Shown: positions 6,345 through 8,524 of the stretch, piece after piece
How the letters are laid out: every line of letters begins with the position of its first letter
Numbering within the stretch: the stretch's first letter is position 1
Origin: Candidatus Dependentiae bacterium
GTDB taxonomy: Bacteria > Babelota > Babeliae > Babelales > UASB340
Assembly (NCBI GenBank): GCA_018897535.1
Contig: JAHIKO010000081.1
Location: forward strand, 1-8,524
DNA: 8,524 nucleotides
Direction: 5' to 3'
The notes under the pieces: generated by a model
What the model was told of the DNA's origin: nothing
Databases searched by the model: none
The model's input: the letters and a program-made list of their open reading frames with translations, nothing else
Program-made: the position numbers and the translations under genes

Positions 6345-8524
6345 TTAATTATTTAAAATATTATTTAATTCTTTTTCATATGTTAGATTAACAGCTGTTT
6401 TTAATTCCAAATTTTTATCATCAAAGTATAAAAAATAATTTGATTTTATTGGCTTATTATTTATATCGTCCATACCTATTAATTTTTCAATATCTAAAAT
6501 AGGTTGGTTTCCAAGCGATGTTGGATTATAAGCATTTGAAATAGGGCTTCCTGAAACTTCTATTGTTTTTCCATATATATATGAGTTTTCATATATATTA
6601 AAACCATTATTATCATTATTGATTCTTATCGCTTTATCATTGAATATTAATTTTGCAAGACCATACGTTGATTTTAGTTGAACAAAATCTGTTCCAAAAT
6701 TTACTTGAGAAATTAATCTTAATGGATCGTTTGAGCCTAATTTTGGCGTTATTGGTTCGCTTATTGCGCTATCAATACAAAGTTCATTTTCACCAAAATC
6801 TGCAAATTGTAGTTTGCCTGTAAATTTAATATCATCTTTTAGCAATCTTAAATTATTTCCAATATTTTGGATCACAAAAATCATATTGTAGGATTCTTGT
6901 ATGTTTTTGTTTTTTTCAAATTCGGTGAAAGATTCATCTCCAATATCGATATCTGAATTGCCAAATAAACTTATTGTACCTTGATAATTTGCTGAATCGG
7001 ATTTTGATACATGTTCAAATCCGGATAAATTGATAGATTGTAAACCAAGCGTATTATCATTGCATTTTAGAAGAACCGGAACGGTTCCATTTTGTGTAAA
7101 TCTATCTGAATATATAGAAGCTAATTTACTTACTATTCCGGATTTTCTTTGTAACCAACTTAATCCATTATCTGCCTTTGAAAGTGCATCGGAATATTGT
7201 TCCGTTGGAGCAATTCTAAATTGTTTTTGTCCTTCAATACCCTTTAATGAAAAAATTTGAGTTTCGTTATTTGTGTTATTTGTAATTTCTATTAATCCCT
7301 GAGACATTGTTATATTTTCTGAAAGACCAAATAAAACATTTTCACCTATTATTATATGAGAGTCATCGATAGCATATTTTGTTGGTTTTGTATTATCAAA
7401 TCTTAATGCAAATCTTAGATCAAATGTTTTTTGATTTATACGTAAAAATTGAATATTTTTTAAAGTGACTGTTTTCCCTTTTGAGACTACAAATTGTGAA
7501 TGGTTAGGATTAGAAAATATTATTACGGCACCATTACCATCTATTGTTACATTACCATCAATAAATATTCTTTGATTTGTATGAACAAAAATACTATCTC
7601 TTAGAGTAATATCTGTTGTTATTGGGCCTTGAGTTAAAATTGTGTCTTGTTGATTATTTAAATTGGTTAATATTGCATTAGAGTTATATCTTATTCCAAG
7701 TTTGTTTGCATCTATTTGAGCTTGGAGTCCGGTTGTATTTAATGATGTTAATATCGCTTGTGAATTATAATGAATGTTTTTATTATTGATTAAAATTGCA
7801 CTGGAGTTCCAACTTATTTGTGTATTATTTTCTACTGTAGCATTACTTACGTAACCAAGTTCTCTATCTAAAGACAATATTGCATTACTATTGTTATTGA
7901 TGCCTGTAATTATTGCAGAGCTGTTGTAACTAATTAAGTTATTATTATTTATAGTAGCAGAACTTATATAACTAATATTATCATTGATATTTAATATGGC
8001 ATTAGAGTTGTTCGTTATCCTGTTATTTAATTGAATTATTGCACTGGAGTTCCAAGAAATTTGAAAATCGTTTTCAATAGTTGCACTACTTACGTAATTA
8101 AGTTTTAAGTTTAAAGATAATATTGCATTACTATTATTAGTAATTTTTTGATCGAGGGCGCCAACTTCAAGATTTAAGATTGCAGAGCTGTTCCAACTGA
8201 TTTGTTTGTTATTAAAGATCGTAGCATTACTTATGTAACCAAGTTCGCGATCATGAGTAATTATAGCATTACTATTGTTAGTAATTCTGTTATTTAATTG
8301 TAAGATTGCATTAGAGTTCCAAGATATTTGTTTATCATTTTGAATTGTAGCGTTGCTTACGTAACCAAGTTTTTTATCTAAACTTACTATTGCGTTACTA
8401 TTATTTTCACAACATTCAAGACCTGTAATTATTGCAGAGCTATTGTAACTAATTAAGTTATTATTATTTATAGTAGCGTTGCTTACATAACCAAGTTCGC
8501 GATCTAAAGATAATATTGCATTAC
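6345..8524 (-). CDS. Large exported repeat protein, paralogue C (C-terminal 725 residues; 5' end off the right edge)
   Basis: I do not recognise a named family. The frame is open from the right edge to a TAA at 6347-6345, with no ATG, GTG or TTG upstream of 7877. The TTG at 7877-7875, which would give a 510-aa protein, sits inside an NNSNAILSLDRELGY module with no SD before it, so it is an internal codon and the real start is outside the window. Visible residues 1-284 are stalk: NNSNAI, Y[VI]S[NS]AT and [WY]NSSAI modules mostly 14 residues apart, making a roughly 42-residue higher-order repeat. Visible residues 285-725 are a beta-helix-like C-terminal domain starting TILTQGPITTDITL, with NVTIDGNGAVIIF, KTVTLKNIQFLRI, LSKADNGLSWLQRK and FTEFEKNKNIQE. 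It is collinear with residues 1021-1459 of paralogue B, and the same length within a few residues. By analogy the missing part holds an export signal and head. A hairpin follows the stop. Function is unknown; a fibrous surface or secreted protein is inferred. Confidence 0.92.
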   Translation of the reverse strand, partial: NAILSLDRELGYVSNATINNNNLISYNSSAIITGLECCENNSNAIVSLDKKLGYVSNATIQNDKQISWNSNAILQLNNRITNNSNAIITHDRELGYISNATIFNNKQISWNSSAILNLEVGALDQKITNNSNAILSLNLKLNYVSSATIENDFQISWNSSAIIQLNNRITNNSNAILNINDNISYISSATINNNNLISYNSSAIITGINNNSNAILSLDRELGYVSNATVENNTQISWNSSAILINNKNIHYNSQAILTSLNTTGLQAQIDANKLGIRYNSNAILTNLNNQQDTILTQGPITTDITLRDSIFVHTNQRIFIDGNVTIDGNGAVIIFSNPNHSQFVVSKGKTVTLKNIQFLRINQKTFDLRFALRFDNTKPTKYAIDDSHIIIGENVLFGLSENITMSQGLIEITNNTNNETQIFSLKGIEGQKQFRIAPTEQYSDALSKADNGLSWLQRKSGIVSKLASIYSDRFTQNGTVPVLLKCNDNTLGLQSINLSGFEHVSKSDSANYQGTISLFGNSDIDIGDESFTEFEKNKNIQESYNMIFVIQNIGNNLRLLKDDIKFTGKLQFADFGENELCIDSAISEPITPKLGSNDPLRLISQVNFGTDFVQLKSTYGLAKLIFNDKAIRINNDNNGFNIYENSYIYGKTIEVSGSPISNAYNPTSLGNQPILDIEKLIGMDDINNKPIKSNYFLYFDDKNLELKTAVNLTYEKELNNILNN
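7903..7958. repeat. 56-bp direct repeat within paralogue C, first copy
   Basis: It matches 8422-8477 with one mismatch (7922 g versus 8441 a). It encodes the ATINNNNLISYNSSAIITG segment. The offset is 519 bp, exactly 173 codons, so recombination between copies would keep the frame. Second copy: 8422-8477. Confidence 0.85.
8422..8477. repeat. 56-bp direct repeat within paralogue C, second copy
   Basis: Partner of 7903-7958 in the same orientation with one mismatch. Beyond the shared block the copies diverge: here the following residues are LECCENNSNAI, and in the other copy INNNSNAI, which is three residues shorter. Confidence 0.85.

Larger units (their letters stand above)
7671..8524 (-). 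repeat. 42-residue (126-bp) higher-order repeat in paralogue C stalk
   Basis: The visible stalk cycles through three 14-residue units: NNSNAI plus SLDRELG-like, Y[VI]S[NS]AT plus x-N-x-x-QIS, and [WY]NSSAI plus QLNNRIT-like. Two insertions of other lengths occur: a 19-residue WNSSAI unit (NLEVGALDQKIT) and a shortened 11-residue YNSSAI unit (ITGIN). The order differs from the A and B stalks, which lack the VSNAT unit, so the array diversified separately. It continues past the right edge. Confidence 0.9.

Noticed and set aside
3647..7260. Other plus-strand open frames of 66-79 codons (3647-3847, 5042-5281, 7030-7260)
   Set aside because: Each is antisense to paralogue B or C, and the frame is open only because of the codon pattern of the repeats or conserved domain on the other strand.
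7671..8524. CRISPR-like periodic repeats
   Set aside because: The period is a multiple of three, copies are degenerate at codon positions, and all are in one open reading frame; there are no constant repeats with unique spacers.

Overview
This is a strongly AT-rich bacterial stretch. All of its coding capacity is on the minus strand, and it holds three members of one family of very large, repetitive, apparently exported proteins. The two starts inside the window are TTG codons, each behind a purine-rich Shine-Dalgarno (SD) sequence. Stops are TAA, Trp is TGG, and the N-termini are short, basic and then strongly hydrophobic. This suits a low-GC bacterium, possibly a host-associated or reduced-genome lineage. 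A Dependentiae (TM6)/Babela-like host is one guess from base composition and protein style, but nothing in the window proves it. No housekeeping gene, mobile element, tRNA/rRNA or CRISPR array is visible.

Layout in transcription order, right to left. (1) 8524-6345: 3' part of a large gene (C). Its visible part is an array of NNSNAI / YVSNAT / WNSSAI modules followed by a C-terminal domain of about 440 residues that looks like a beta-helix. Its start lies beyond the right edge. A perfect 10-bp hairpin (6340-6315) follows its stop. (2) 6344-6205: a 140-bp gap with a candidate promoter and a good SD. (3) 6204-1825: a complete 1459-aa gene (B): hydrophobic export signal, N-terminal beta-rich head (about 30-400), stalk of about 29 NSxA[IVL] modules (406-1020), and a C-terminal beta-helix-like domain (1021-1459) closely similar to that of gene C. 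(4) After only 17 nt, 1807-1: the 5' part of a third paralogue (A), with signal and head closely matching gene B, then the module stalk, running off the left edge. B and A look like one operon.

The shared plan is a dumbbell: beta-helix-like head, long coiled-coil-like stalk, second beta-helix-like domain. The stalk spacings are mostly 14, 19 and 21 residues. In the 14- and 21-residue units the conserved Asn of NS falls on a heptad core position between Ile/Leu/Val layers, as in the N@d layers of trimeric fibrous adhesins. The module flavours (NSN, NSQ, NSD, WNS, VSNAT) follow context rules, so the stalk is more ordered than simple slippage products. I infer a tandem array of fibrous surface or secreted proteins. 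The function (adhesion, host interaction, surface layer) is not shown by the sequence, and no recognisable outer-membrane anchor is present.
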